A DNA stretch of 64,000 nt from Candidatus Marispirochaeta associata (GCA_001749745.1 JWTM01000101.1:310001-374000), one strand, 5' to 3'. Counted from the stretch's first letter, positions 41,578-50,924 are shown. The notes: generated from the letters alone by a model not told the origin. Translations and numbers: made by a program.

Positions 41578-42557
41578 TGGGCGGTTTCGACCTGCTCACC
41601 CCGGACCTGGTACTCGGGGCGGTCAGTCAGAGCTTCGACCTGGAGTTGGATTCGACCCTTACCCCCTATCCGAGCTATATCAACCGCGTCTATGGCCTTC
41701 GCGCAGCAGAAGGCAAAGAGCTGGTGGTCAAGTTCTACCGGCCCGGCCGCTGGACGGACGAGGCTATTCTCGACGAGCACGCCTTTCTGAGTGATTGTCG
41801 CGAGGCGGAGCTGCCGGTGGTCGCGCCTCTGGCCGACGCCGACGGGGACACCCTCTTTGCGGTGGATGCCTTGGATGACGAGGGGGAGGAGAGCGAGTTT
41901 CTGTTCGCCCTCTTTCCCAAGCGGGGCGGCCGGATCTTCGATGCCGAGAGCGACGATGCCTGGCTGCGCCTCGGCCGGCTGATGGGAAGACTCCATGCAG
42001 TAGGCGCCCGGGACGGGGCGGAAGAACGGATACGGCTTCATCCGGCCGAGACGACCCGACGTCAGGCGGAGGAGCTGAGCCGCTTGGCCCATCCCGATTG
42101 CCGCGGGGAGTTTGAGGAACTGACCCTGGAGGCCCTGGAGCGGATCCTGCCCCTCTTCGACGGGATTCCCATGCAGCGGATCCACGGCGACTCCCACCGG
42201 GGGAATATTCTCGACCGGGGGGATGAAGGCCTCTTGCTGATCGATTTCGACGATATGGCGGTCGGGCCTGCGGTGCAGGACTTGTGGTTGCTCCTGCCCG
42301 GCCGGCGAGAGGAGTGCGGCCGGGAGCTGGGGCTTCTGATCGAAGGCTATGAGGAGTTCCGGCCCGCCCCCTACGAAACCTTCTCCTTGATCGAACCCCT
42401 GCGTTTCATGCGCATGATCCACTTCATGGCCTGGTGCGGTAGACAGCGGCAGGATGCGGGCTTCCGAACCCACTTCCCGGACTGGGGTAGCAGGGCCTAC
42501 TGGATAACCGAGGTCGAGGATCTCCGTCAGCAGCTGACCTTCATCGACCGCGTTTAG
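41577..42557 (+). CDS. srkA: Stress response kinase A (SrkA/YihE) family protein
   Basis: About 326 aa, same length as E. coli SrkA. It has the aminoglycoside-phosphotransferase kinase fold: VVKFYRPGRWTDEAILDEH (ATP lysine), RIHGDSHRGNIL (catalytic Asp and Asn) and LIDFDDMAVGPAVQDLW (metal Asp). SrkA is a Ser/Thr kinase that counters MazEF-type stress killing. I prefer ATG at 41577 (TGATG overlap, GAGGAG 5 bases upstream) over GTG at 41574. Confidence 0.93.
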   Translation: MGGFDLLTPDLVLGAVSQSFDLELDSTLTPYPSYINRVYGLRAAEGKELVVKFYRPGRWTDEAILDEHAFLSDCREAELPVVAPLADADGDTLFAVDALDDEGEESEFLFALFPKRGGRIFDAESDDAWLRLGRLMGRLHAVGARDGAEERIRLHPAETTRRQAEELSRLAHPDCRGEFEELTLEALERILPLFDGIPMQRIHGDSHRGNILDRGDEGLLLIDFDDMAVGPAVQDLWLLLPGRREECGRELGLLIEGYEEFRPAPYETFSLIEPLRFMRMIHFMAWCGRQRQDAGFRTHFPDWGSRAYWITEVEDLRQQLTFIDRV

Positions 42558-42691
42558 AAGCTCTCCCCTGGGGCCGGAATCAGGACTCTGAAACTTTCTC
42601 ATCTCAAGAAAATCCTGTATACTGAAACGATTGATTTAGCTCGAGTCGGCGGAATTTCCATCTGGGCATCCGCCGGGGAGGAGTGCCCTTC

Positions 42692-43999
42692 ATGGCCCGC
42701 TTTCGCGTTTACTCTATTCTCTTTCTCATGGCGGCTTTTCTCTACGGTCACGAGATTGAGTTCTATCTGGCGGGAGAAAGCCGGATGGAGCTTAGCGATG
42801 AGGGCAGAGAAGCTACTCTTTTGATGGAGACCGGTGCCGATTGGCAATATCAGTTCTCTCCCGGACAAAGCCTGAACGCCGCCGGCGGCATCCGCTTCGA
42901 TCCCGACCCCTACCACGGAGATCCCGGGCTGAGCGGCGATGTAACGCAGTTCGTCTATCGGGGGCGCTTTCCCCATCCCTCTGGTTCGGCGGGCGAGTAT
43001 ATCTCCATTAACGGCGGACGCCGTGAAATAAGAGATCTTTCCGGACTGGTGCTCGCTGCTTATTTTGACGGCGTCGGATTCGGCTTTTCCCGGCCCGGTC
43101 AAAGTATCAACGTCAATGCCGGCTACAGCGGTCTTGTGAATGATGAGTTCTCACCGTTGACGCGCACCCCCTACGAGGCGCAACGGGATGATTCCTATTT
43201 CGGCCCCGCCCGGCTGCTGGTAGCGGCCGATCTTGAGCGAGCCGTTTTAACAGGAGGGCAGATGCTTCGGGCGGCGGTGATCGGTAACCTCGACACGGCG
43301 GAGGCGGAAGAGGAGGAGCGGGACGCCTATGATTCCCTCCTCCTTGGAGCCGGCCTGGACGGCCCCTTCTCCTCGGGCTTAAGCTATGCAGTTTTTTCGT
43401 ACTTTCAGTTAAACCGGTATTATGAGAGCGACGAGCGGGAGATCGTACTCAGCGAAGGCAACGCAGTGGCGGCGGGATTCAGGTTGTTGTATGAGATGCC
43501 CGCGCTGTCGGCATCTCGAGTTGAAGCGGCTCTGCACTACGCCTCAGGGGACGAGAAACATCCCCTCTTTTCCGACTCCGGCGGCGGCTCAAGCACGCAG
43601 TTCGTTCCATACTCCGAGAGTTCCCTGAGTCTGGTCTATCCGGTGAGCTTCTCCAATCTATTGGCCGGACAACTCGTCTATTCCCTCAAGCTTCTGCAGG
43701 ATGAGAGGATCCCTGCCGAAGGGGGGCTGCTGCTCGAAGGGGGGGCTTCCTTCCTTTACCGGCCGAACGAGGGCGCCGGTACCATGAGCGAGCCGGGATT
43801 CTACCTGGAAGAGAAGGGGTATATGGGCACGGAACTTATGCTTGCCGCCGAATGGCAGGTCAATGCGGGTTTGAGCATCGGGCTCAGGACGGGACTCTAT
43901 CTGCCCGGCGGAGATTTTGCCGGAACCGATCTCTTTCCGGATGATAAACTCCTGGCCGGGTTCACTCTGACGGGATCGTATCGCCCCTTCTTTCCTTGA
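42692..43999 (+). CDS. Putative outer-membrane beta-barrel protein, unknown family
   Basis: About 435 aa. Signal peptide (MARFRVYSILFLMAAFLYG) then a long series of amphipathic strands alternating with polar turns (ERAVLTGGQMLRAAVIG; YEMPALSASRVEAALHYASG; GLSIGLRTGLYLPGG), a barrel-like pattern. I do not recognise a family. ATG at 42692 is preferred over GTG at 42683 because GGGGAGGAG has normal spacing. A TATACT at 42618-42623 may be its -10. GGGCA (42664-42668) and TGCCC (42684-42688) could fold with the ribosome-binding site in the loop. Confidence 0.7.
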   Translation: MARFRVYSILFLMAAFLYGHEIEFYLAGESRMELSDEGREATLLMETGADWQYQFSPGQSLNAAGGIRFDPDPYHGDPGLSGDVTQFVYRGRFPHPSGSAGEYISINGGRREIRDLSGLVLAAYFDGVGFGFSRPGQSINVNAGYSGLVNDEFSPLTRTPYEAQRDDSYFGPARLLVAADLERAVLTGGQMLRAAVIGNLDTAEAEEEERDAYDSLLLGAGLDGPFSSGLSYAVFSYFQLNRYYESDEREIVLSEGNAVAAGFRLLYEMPALSASRVEAALHYASGDEKHPLFSDSGGGSSTQFVPYSESSLSLVYPVSFSNLLAGQLVYSLKLLQDERIPAEGGLLLEGGASFLYRPNEGAGTMSEPGFYLEEKGYMGTELMLAAEWQVNAGLSIGLRTGLYLPGGDFAGTDLFPDDKLLAGFTLTGSYRPFFP

Positions 44000-44033
44000 T
44001 TCTATCCCCCCACCGGTCGATACTTAACCCAGG

Positions 44034-45143
44034 ATGTCCTCATTTTTTATCGAGTGGATCAAAAATCGACTCTTTCGACTTTCCGATGCCTCCATGGTTC
44101 AAGAGCGGACCCGAAAACTGGTCATGCTCTATACGATCATACTGGTAGGAGTCGTACTGTTATTGGCCCTCGGCAGCCTGGCCTATTTAAACGGGGACTA
44201 TCCGCTGGCCCTGCTGGATCTGGGATTGAGTCTCTTCTTCATCGGGTTTTTTATCTACCTTCGATTGAGCGGAAATCTCGCTGTAGGGAGCTTTGTCGGG
44301 GTAGCGGTAATATTTTTCTTTTTTCTTATTCTCTTCGCGACCGGTGCCGCCGATCACCAGGCTTTTATGTGGTATTACTCCTTTCCCCTGATTAGCCTTT
44401 TTCTCTTGGGACTGCAGATCGGTACCGCCTCCTCCCTCCTGTTGATTGGGCTCTCTCTTCTAATCTGTCTCTTCAGGGACTTCCTCCCCTTCTATACCCC
44501 CTATCCCGAGGGACAGGTACTGCGGCTCTTCTTTAGCTATATGGTGGTTCTTGTTTTTGCCCACCTATTCGAAAGCACCCGGCGGGTTACGCGGGAGCAG
44601 CTGGAATCGGCCATGCAGAATCTCAACGAATTGGCAATTCGAGATGGATTGACCGGTCTCTATAACCGGCGCTATTTCGATGAGGTGATCCAACGGGTCT
44701 TGAATCAGGTGAGCCGCGACGGGAATACGGTTGCGTTTTTAATGGCGGATTTAGATTTTTTCAAGGGCTATAACGATGCCTACGGTCACCGGGCCGGGGA
44801 TGCGGTGTTGAATACCTTTGCCTCGGTGCTCAACGCCCAGGTCCGTCGAAAAACCGACCACGCCTTTCGATACGGCGGGGAGGAGTTCGCCCTCCTTCTC
44901 TCCCCGACCAACCGGGAGACGGCTCTCCGCTTCGCCGACCAGCTCATCGCCGATACTGAGGAGCTCAAGATTCCCCACGCCTCGAGCCCCTTCGGGGTAC
45001 TGACCGTCTCGGTGGGCGTAGCCCTGGTGAGAATTGACCAAGGCGTTACCATGCAGCACATGATAGACCTGGCCGACCAAGCCCTTTATGAGGCCAAGAA
45101 TCGGGGACGGAATGGACGCGTTATCAAGGAAGAGGTCAGTTGA
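44034..45143 (+). CDS. Membrane-bound GGDEF diguanylate cyclase
   Basis: 369 aa. Five or six hydrophobic helices in the first 190 residues (from VMLYTIILVGVVLLLALGSL onward) form a membrane sensor. A short coil leads to the GGDEF domain: RDGLTGLYNRRYFDEV, LMADLDFFKGYNDAYGHRAGD and RYGGEEFALLLS (about 281). The RxxD inhibitory site is present five residues before the motif (RKTD), so feedback by cyclic-di-GMP is likely. No EAL domain. Its 3' end overlaps the convergent LON-domain gene by 8 bases. Confidence 0.94.
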   Translation: MSSFFIEWIKNRLFRLSDASMVQERTRKLVMLYTIILVGVVLLLALGSLAYLNGDYPLALLDLGLSLFFIGFFIYLRLSGNLAVGSFVGVAVIFFFFLILFATGAADHQAFMWYYSFPLISLFLLGLQIGTASSLLLIGLSLLICLFRDFLPFYTPYPEGQVLRLFFSYMVVLVFAHLFESTRRVTREQLESAMQNLNELAIRDGLTGLYNRRYFDEVIQRVLNQVSRDGNTVAFLMADLDFFKGYNDAYGHRAGDAVLNTFASVLNAQVRRKTDHAFRYGGEEFALLLSPTNRETALRFADQLIADTEELKIPHASSPFGVLTVSVGVALVRIDQGVTMQHMIDLADQALYEAKNRGRNGRVIKEEVS

Positions 45144-45780
45144 CCAGGCTGGCGAAATCGATCTTATAGCCTAAGAGATCTTCCAGTTTCTTCTCGGCCC
45201 GATGCCGACGCAGGCGCTTGCCGATCTGCTGTATGGCGATCTCGAGCCTGTAGAGGGTATCGGTGCTCTCCAGCATGGCCTGTTTCTGTTCCATACCCAG
45301 AAGATCGGTGCCGCAGATTACCAGGGAAAGCTGTTCGGGATTCATACTCTCGAGACCTTCGCTATCCAGGTAGAGATCCTCCTCGGCGGCGATATTGAGT
45401 ATCCCTTCGGCTGCCATCCGGGCCAGTCCGTCGGAGTGAGCATCGTATTCGAACTCTTCATCCGAGAAGTATTCCACCTCGGCTTCCAGGTTTTGTTGAT
45501 CCCCGAAGAACCTGCGCACCCGGAAACGCTCTTGACCAAAGGAGAGCAGATCGAAACGGCCGTCCTCATACTCCTTGAGGATGCCCCGGATCTGAGCGGA
45601 ACAGCCTACACGGCTATAGCCGTCTTTGGTCTGCTGTAAAACGCCGAACTCCTCCTGGTTGTCGATGCAGTGACGCATCATGCGCCGGTACCGCTCTTCG
45701 AAGATATGGAGCGGCAGGGGCATGTTGGGGAAGAGGACCAACGGCAGCGGAAATATCGGTATACGCTGAACCCTAACCAT
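45136..45780 (-). CDS. Stand-alone LON peptidase substrate-binding domain protein
   Basis: 214 aa, with IPIFPLPLVLFPNMPLPLHI then FEERYRRMMRHCIDNQEEFG at the start, the N-terminal domain of Lon, without ATPase or protease domains. The C-terminal half is helical. Such proteins are widespread; their function is not well known. A TATACT on the minus strand (45807-45802) is a possible -10 with a weak -35. Confidence 0.93.
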   Translation of the reverse strand: MVRVQRIPIFPLPLVLFPNMPLPLHIFEERYRRMMRHCIDNQEEFGVLQQTKDGYSRVGCSAQIRGILKEYEDGRFDLLSFGQERFRVRRFFGDQQNLEAEVEYFSDEEFEYDAHSDGLARMAAEGILNIAAEEDLYLDSEGLESMNPEQLSLVICGTDLLGMEQKQAMLESTDTLYRLEIAIQQIGKRLRRHRAEKKLEDLLGYKIDFASLVN

Positions 45781-45834
45781 CAGTTACTCCTTGCTACTTA
45801 GAGTATACTAATCTTATTAGGGTTAGAAAACCAT

Positions 45835-46851
45835 CTATATTTCAACGATTATCTTCGTGATCTCTCCCGGATTCTCCGCCCAATCGGCCAGGGCTTGCCC
45901 GGCTTTATCAAGGGCTATGCGCTTCGAGACTACCCGCTCCAAGGGGAAGGTTCCCTCCGCAAGATAGGCGGAAGCGGCTTGAAAATCGAGGTAGGTGGCA
46001 TTGCGGCTGCCCCGTACATCGAGCTCCTTTTGGACGATCAGTTTGGTCGGCAAGGGAGCATCCTCTTTGGCGTAGCCGATACAGGCGAGGCGTCCGCAGA
46101 AGGCTGCAAGCTCCACCGCCAAACGATAGGTGATGGGATTGCCGACCGCTTCGATTACCGCATCGGCCCCTGAGCCGCCGGTCAACTCATTCAGTCGGGA
46201 CTGCGGATCCTCGTTGCGGCTGTTGATGACCGCCGTCGCCCCGAGGCTTTGCGCCGTGGCTAATTTGGTATCGTCTATATCTATTACGATGACCCGGGCG
46301 CCGCGGATTACTCCCCGGACAATGGCGCCGATCCCGATCATGCCGCAGCCGATAACGACCAAGGTATCCGCATCGCTTACGGCGGCCCGGTCGACCGCAT
46401 GGAAGCCTACTGTCAGGGGCTCCACCATCGGCAGCAGCTCTTCCTCAAGACCATACTCCGGCGCTATGGCGCGCCAGGGAACGGCAATATATTCGCACAT
46501 GCCGCCGTCCCGCTGCACACCCAGGGTCTGATTGTAACGGCAGGCGTTGGAACGGCCCCGGCGGCAGGCCGAGCAGCTTCCGCAGGCGGTGTAGGGGATC
46601 AGGGTAACCGCTCGACCGGGTACGAACTCTTCCGGTACATTAGCTCCCCTCTCTGCAATTACGGCGCCGATCTCGTGACCCGGTATCCGCGGATAGGCAA
46701 CCAGGGGATTTTTTCCCAGATAGGTGGAGAGATCCGATCCGCAGAATCCGACCTGCTTTACCTGTAGCAGGCACTCCTCCGGGCCGTATTCGGGGCGGGG
46801 GATCTCGGTTACAGCAGTTTTTCCCGGTTCGGTTATTTGAAAGGCTCTCAT
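45835..46851 (-). CDS. Zinc-dependent medium-chain alcohol/sugar-acid dehydrogenase (LgoD-like)
   Basis: 338 aa MDR. Catalytic zinc ligands in VGFCGSDLSTYLG (Cys) and IPGHEIGAV (His-Glu). The structural-zinc lobe is CGSCSACRRGRSNAC. NAD binding at VVIGCGMIGIGA. The segments YPRIPGHEI, TLIPYTAC and RGSRNATYLDF resemble L-galactonate 5-dehydrogenase (LgoD/YjjN). With the lactonase and aldose dehydrogenase genes upstream in the same operon it probably oxidises an L-fuconate- or L-galactonate-type sugar acid. The substrate is inferred from context. Confidence 0.88.
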   Translation of the reverse strand: MRAFQITEPGKTAVTEIPRPEYGPEECLLQVKQVGFCGSDLSTYLGKNPLVAYPRIPGHEIGAVIAERGANVPEEFVPGRAVTLIPYTACGSCSACRRGRSNACRYNQTLGVQRDGGMCEYIAVPWRAIAPEYGLEEELLPMVEPLTVGFHAVDRAAVSDADTLVVIGCGMIGIGAIVRGVIRGARVIVIDIDDTKLATAQSLGATAVINSRNEDPQSRLNELTGGSGADAVIEAVGNPITYRLAVELAAFCGRLACIGYAKEDAPLPTKLIVQKELDVRGSRNATYLDFQAASAYLAEGTFPLERVVSKRIALDKAGQALADWAENPGEITKIIVEI

Positions 46852-46873
46852 ATTCGCTCCTTGCCTCGATTCA

Positions 46874-47713
46874 CTAGCGCGGCTCGAGATGATAGATACG
46901 GCGGGCGTTCTCGCCCATAATCAGTTTCTGTTCGTTCGGGCTCAGCTCGGCTATAAGCGTCTCCGCGGCGGCGCACCATTCCCGATACTCGGCACCTAAC
47001 AGGGATACCGGCCAGTCGGAGCCGAACATCACCCGCTCGGGACCAAAGGCCTCTAAGACGGTATCCGCATAGGGGCGGAGCTCCTCGACGCTCCAGTTCT
47101 CCGGATCGGCTTCGGTAATCATTCCCGAAAGCTTGCAGCTCAGGTTATCGAAGCTCCCTAAGGCGCGGATATGTTCCGCCCAGGGCTGAAGCTCCCCGTC
47201 GGCGATCCGCGGTTTGGCGATGTGATCCAGCACCAGGGGTTGTTCTCGATGGCGGCGGACGAATTCGAGGGTCCCGGGAAGCTGGCGTTCGAATATCAGA
47301 ATCTCGTAGATCAGTCCCGCACCCGCGAGCTTATCTACCCCGCGATTAAAGGCTTCTCCCAGGATAAATTCGGGATCCGGCTCATCCTGTACCACGTGGC
47401 GCACCCCCTTGAGGAGTCTCTCTTCCGCCAAATCCTCCAGAAGCTCATCCAAATCCGAAGAGGCGAGGGGGAGCCAGCCGGTAACGCCGGCGATCGGGCT
47501 ACCAGCTTCCGCGGCCAGGGAGAGGAGCCAGCGAGTCTCCTCCACGGTCTGCCGGGCCTGAACCGCCAGACAGGCATCCATCCCGGCCGATTTCAGGGCC
47601 GCTTTTAGCTCCGGAAGGCCGAAATCCCGGCGTAGAATCGCTGAATCCTCAGAGATCCAACCGTACTCGGCCTCGCTGAAGTTCCAGAGATGATGGTGGG
47701 CGTCGATTCGCAT
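46874..47713 (-). CDS. Amidohydrolase, L-fucono-1,5-lactonase-like (COG3618)
   Basis: 279 aa. Starts MRIDAHHHLWNFSEAEYGWI, the metal-site signature of COG3618 sugar lactonases, followed by GVRHVVQDEPDPEF, LVLDHIAKP and FGSDWPVSLLGA (metal Asp). Members open L-fucono- or L-rhamnono-lactones. It lies between an aldose 1-dehydrogenase, which makes such lactones, and a sugar-acid dehydrogenase, spaced 4 and 22 bases. Confidence 0.9.
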   Translation of the reverse strand: MRIDAHHHLWNFSEAEYGWISEDSAILRRDFGLPELKAALKSAGMDACLAVQARQTVEETRWLLSLAAEAGSPIAGVTGWLPLASSDLDELLEDLAEERLLKGVRHVVQDEPDPEFILGEAFNRGVDKLAGAGLIYEILIFERQLPGTLEFVRRHREQPLVLDHIAKPRIADGELQPWAEHIRALGSFDNLSCKLSGMITEADPENWSVEELRPYADTVLEAFGPERVMFGSDWPVSLLGAEYREWCAAAETLIAELSPNEQKLIMGENARRIYHLEPR

Positions 47714-47717
47714 AGGG

Positions 47718-48782
47718 TTATACCTCTCCCGCTTCCGGCCAGGCTTGGGTGGGAAGCACCTCGATCATACCAAGCTTTAAGAGATCCTCCCAGAAGGCCT
47801 CAGGCGCCCGGGAGAGTACCGCGGCGACGTTTTGGGCCACCCGGGAGGCTTTGGCCGTGTTGAGGGCCACAGCGCTGATCGCTGGGGGACGCAGACCAAA
47901 CTCGATGCAGACTTCGGCGGGCTTGACCTCGTGGGTTTTACAGAGTTCAAAGAACCGGGAGCGCCAGGTGAAGAGCTCCTCATCGGTTTCAGGATCGGGA
48001 CGGCGGTAATCGAAGAACTCCCCGCCGGTGAGGAACCCGGCGTGGAAGAGGGCGGAGTTGATAATCACCGTGCCCCGGCTCTGCAGATCGCGCATGAACC
48101 GACGCAGCTCGGCCGGATGGCGGTAGATGGTGTAGCTGCAGGCGAACATGGCCCAATCGAGCTTCAACTCGCTGCTCAAGCGACTGATAATCGACCAATC
48201 CTTGGCGCCCACGCCGACCGCATCCACGTAGCCTTTCTGTTTGAGCTCGAAGAGGGCCTGGTAGGATTCGAGAATATCCTCGAAGCGCCGTTCCCGGTCG
48301 GCCTCCGTCGCTGCAGCGGCGAGATACTCGTCCGGATCGTGGCAGGAGACGACCCGCGCCTCGTACGGGGCGAGGAGTTCGTTCCCCTGTTCCCAGCATT
48401 CGACGATCCCCCGGCGGGAGAAATCCTGCTTTGCATCGTTTTCGAGGCCGAACCAGACCCCCTGTTCGAAGGTCGGCTCGGGGCCCTGCAGGGGAACCCG
48501 CTTCCAGCCCAGCTTGTTGCTGATGGAGACCGCCTTGGGCGGAATCGCCATATCCTGCAGGGTCTTCCCCATCATTTCCAGGGCCAGACCGGCGCCGTAT
48601 TTCCCGGCGCTGTCGAGGGCCACCGGGGTATCGACCGTACTGAACCATTCCCGGGCGATGGCAAGTTTTTCGTCGTAGCTTAATATCTGATAAAGGTTTC
48701 CCAGCGCGCTGGTACCGAAGATGATTTCGGGGACCCCGGGGCCCCGGTCGCTTAAAGTAGTTCGTTGCATACTGCTCGTCAT
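47718..48782 (-). CDS. Aldo/keto reductase, L-fucose (D-threo-aldose) 1-dehydrogenase-like
   Basis: 354 aa. The AKR tetrad is visible: Asp and Tyr in ALDSAGKYGAG, Lys in ISNKLGWKR, His in VVSCHDPDEY. The long form with a KLGWKRVPL region and a C-terminal NTAKASRVAQNV cofactor loop resembles bacterial L-fucose dehydrogenases, which oxidise the aldose to a lactone with NAD(P). First gene of the operon; ATG at 48770 is a possible start, since the promoter would place transcription near 48782. Confidence 0.87.
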   Translation of the reverse strand: MTSSMQRTTLSDRGPGVPEIIFGTSALGNLYQILSYDEKLAIAREWFSTVDTPVALDSAGKYGAGLALEMMGKTLQDMAIPPKAVSISNKLGWKRVPLQGPEPTFEQGVWFGLENDAKQDFSRRGIVECWEQGNELLAPYEARVVSCHDPDEYLAAAATEADRERRFEDILESYQALFELKQKGYVDAVGVGAKDWSIISRLSSELKLDWAMFACSYTIYRHPAELRRFMRDLQSRGTVIINSALFHAGFLTGGEFFDYRRPDPETDEELFTWRSRFFELCKTHEVKPAEVCIEFGLRPPAISAVALNTAKASRVAQNVAAVLSRAPEAFWEDLLKLGMIEVLPTQAWPEAGEV

Positions 48783-48788
48783 ACAATC

Positions 48789-48857
48789 AGTATAGCCTCC
48801 GCTCTGGATTCGACAATCCGCAAAATGCGAGTAATGCTTCTTGAATTGCGCAAATTC
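48789..48857. promoter_or_regulatory. Sugar operon promoter with upstream palindromes, divergent region
   Basis: On the minus strand TTGTCG (48816-48811), a 16-base spacer and TATACT (48794-48789) form the promoter of the aldo/keto reductase operon. Just upstream of its -35 lie CGCA-AAA-TGCG (48819-48829) and GAATTGCGCAAATTC (48843-48857), sharing GCAAA elements 26-29 bases apart. That position suits an AraC-type activator, and the XylR-like gene starts at 48881. Confidence 0.5.
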
Positions 48858-48880
48858 AGGACCCAGGTTATAGTAGGAGG

Positions 48881-50017
48881 ATGAAGGTTGCCCTCTTTAT
48901 GGGCCTGGAAGACTATTATGAACACGGTATAGCCCGGGGGGTGGTGCGTTATGCCCGGGAGCAGCGGGATTGGCGCCTCTTCGGCCCGGGCTGGATGTTC
49001 TCTTCTCTCAAGAGCCTCCGCTCCTGGCAGGGAGACGGTATAATCGCCCGTATCGAATCGACGCAGAGTGCGGATCTTCTAGAGTCCCTCTCCGTGCCCG
49101 TTATCGATGTGGCCGGGGCCTATTCTCGGCCCGGATTCCACTATGTAGGCGCCGACGACCGGGCTATAGGCCGCAGCGCCGGACGCTATTTTGCCTCCCT
49201 CGGATTCCGCTCCTTTGCCTATGCCGGGGTAGAGGATGTCCGTTGGTCCGAGGAGCGGGGTGCGGGTTTTTCCGATGAGACGGGCGGGCTGGAAGCTCAG
49301 TTTCTGCGCAGTCTCGACTGGTACGAGAAGCGGGAGAACGAGGAGGACCTAAAGCGCTTCTTGGGATCCCTGGAGAAGCCCACGGCGCTCTTCGCCTGTA
49401 ACGATACCGTGGGGCTGCGGGTGATAAACGCCTGCGGCTACGCCGGGATAGAGGTCCCGCAGGAGGTTGCGGTCCTGGGGGTGGATAACGAGGATATCCC
49501 CTGCGAACTGGCCGCGCCCCCCCTCTCTTCGATTCCCTTACCTTTAGAGGAGATCGGCTATCGGGCGGCGGAGAGCCTGCACCGGCTGTTTCTCGGTCGC
49601 AGCCTGCCGCGGCGGCTCCTCTTCCCGCCGGAAAATCCCATTCTGCGGGAATCCTCCCGGGTATTCGCCTATTCCGACCCGCTGGTAACCGCCGCCTTAG
49701 CGCGTATACGCGGCGGCGAGCCCCTGCAGAGCGTGAGTGAGCTGTCGCAGCTCTTGAATGTTTCCCGCAGAAGTCTGGAGGTGCATTTCAAGAGCGCCAC
49801 CGGTAAGACCCTTCATCAGGAGATTATCGAGTCGCGGATCTCCCTGGCGCTGCATCTTTTGAGTCATGAGGATCTCAAGGTCTCGGCGGTGGCCGAATCG
49901 ACGGGCTTCCGCTCGGTACAGCGTTTTTATGCCGTCTTCAAGGAGCATACCGGTTGTACCCCGGTCGAATACCGGGAGCGGAGCAGGGTATCCCTCAGGA
50001 ATAATCCACCCCGATAG
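48881..50017 (+). CDS. XylR-like transcriptional activator (PBP1 sensor and AraC domain)
   Basis: 378 aa. No N-terminal DNA-binding domain; residues 1-260 are a LacI/periplasmic-binding-protein-like sugar sensor (MKVALFMGLEDYYEHGIARG; ACNDTVGLRVINACGYAGI; VAVLGVDNEDIPCELAAPPL). The last 105 residues are an AraC HTH pair (SVSELSQLLNVSRRSLEVHF; AVAESTGFRSVQRFYAVFKE). This is the architecture of E. coli XylR. It is divergent from the fucose-type operon and probably activates it on sensing the sugar. Start follows TAGGAGG directly. Confidence 0.92.
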   Translation: MKVALFMGLEDYYEHGIARGVVRYAREQRDWRLFGPGWMFSSLKSLRSWQGDGIIARIESTQSADLLESLSVPVIDVAGAYSRPGFHYVGADDRAIGRSAGRYFASLGFRSFAYAGVEDVRWSEERGAGFSDETGGLEAQFLRSLDWYEKRENEEDLKRFLGSLEKPTALFACNDTVGLRVINACGYAGIEVPQEVAVLGVDNEDIPCELAAPPLSSIPLPLEEIGYRAAESLHRLFLGRSLPRRLLFPPENPILRESSRVFAYSDPLVTAALARIRGGEPLQSVSELSQLLNVSRRSLEVHFKSATGKTLHQEIIESRISLALHLLSHEDLKVSAVAESTGFRSVQRFYAVFKEHTGCTPVEYRERSRVSLRNNPPR

Positions 50018-50924
50018 CCGGTCCGCCCGCTTCGGCCCGGGCGATATGGTCGAGGATGACCGTCGATTTCCGGCCTTCCACACCGTCGCAGAGGAGCGTT
50101 TCCCCCTCGGTCAGGGCGCGGACGAAGTTCTCGATCAAACCCCAGTGGGTAAAGGGGAGTCCCGGCACCGAGAGCTGAATCTTCTCTTCTCCGCCCCGGG
50201 CCAGTACCAGAATCTCTCCCCCCTTCAAATCTTCGAGGTAGAGGATCCCCTCCTCACCCTCGATTTGAAGCGCCTCGGGCATGCCGGTTTCGAGCCAGCC
50301 CTGAGCCATGGAGACGGTGACCTGGGATTGGGTGGTTAGCGTCAGGAGCGGTATTCGTGATTCCGGGGCGAACGAGTCCTCACCGCCCTTACCGAGGGCG
50401 ACCTCGGCAATATCCCCGAAGAGGTAGTGCACCAGATCGAGCCGGTGCGACGTGGGGAATTCGTTGTTAATTGATGCAGCTATGGGGGTGCCGATCAGAC
50501 CGCTGGCGAGGACTCCTTTCAGCTTTTGGATGGACGGAAAGCCGCGGCGATAGTAGGCTACGCCCAGGCGACGATCGGCCTTCTCCGCCGCCCGGATCAT
50601 CCGGGCACAACCCTCGGCATTCAGCGCCATAGGCTTCTCTACCAGCACATGCTTCCCGGCCTCGAGGGCGGCCACTGCCTGTTCCTCGTGCAGCGCATGG
50701 GGCGTCGCCACATAGACTGCGTCGATCTCGTCGCTTTTGATCAGCGCACTCAAACTCTCCACATATCGGCCGCGGCCGTGGCGGATTACGAACTCCTCTC
50801 CCTCTTCCCGGTTACGGCGGTGGACCAGTTCGAGACTGGAGCCGTTGACCAGATAGAGTGGAGGTCCTGATTTTCGTTCACACACGTCGCCGGCGCCGAC
50901 TACGCCCCATCGAATGGTATCCAT
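49995..50924 (-). CDS. Gfo/Idh/MocA family oxidoreductase
   Basis: 309 aa NAD(P)-dependent sugar oxidoreductase. Rossmann start RWGVVGAGDVCERK; YVATPHALHEEQAVAALEAG; the catalytic-region VEKPMALNAEG. The C-terminal half is the GFO_IDH_MocA barrel-like sheet. It overlaps the end of the XylR-like gene by 23 bases, tail to tail. The specific sugar is unknown. Confidence 0.9.
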   Translation of the reverse strand: MDTIRWGVVGAGDVCERKSGPPLYLVNGSSLELVHRRNREEGEEFVIRHGRGRYVESLSALIKSDEIDAVYVATPHALHEEQAVAALEAGKHVLVEKPMALNAEGCARMIRAAEKADRRLGVAYYRRGFPSIQKLKGVLASGLIGTPIAASINNEFPTSHRLDLVHYLFGDIAEVALGKGGEDSFAPESRIPLLTLTTQSQVTVSMAQGWLETGMPEALQIEGEEGILYLEDLKGGEILVLARGGEEKIQLSVPGLPFTHWGLIENFVRALTEGETLLCDGVEGRKSTVILDHIARAEAGGPAIGVDYS

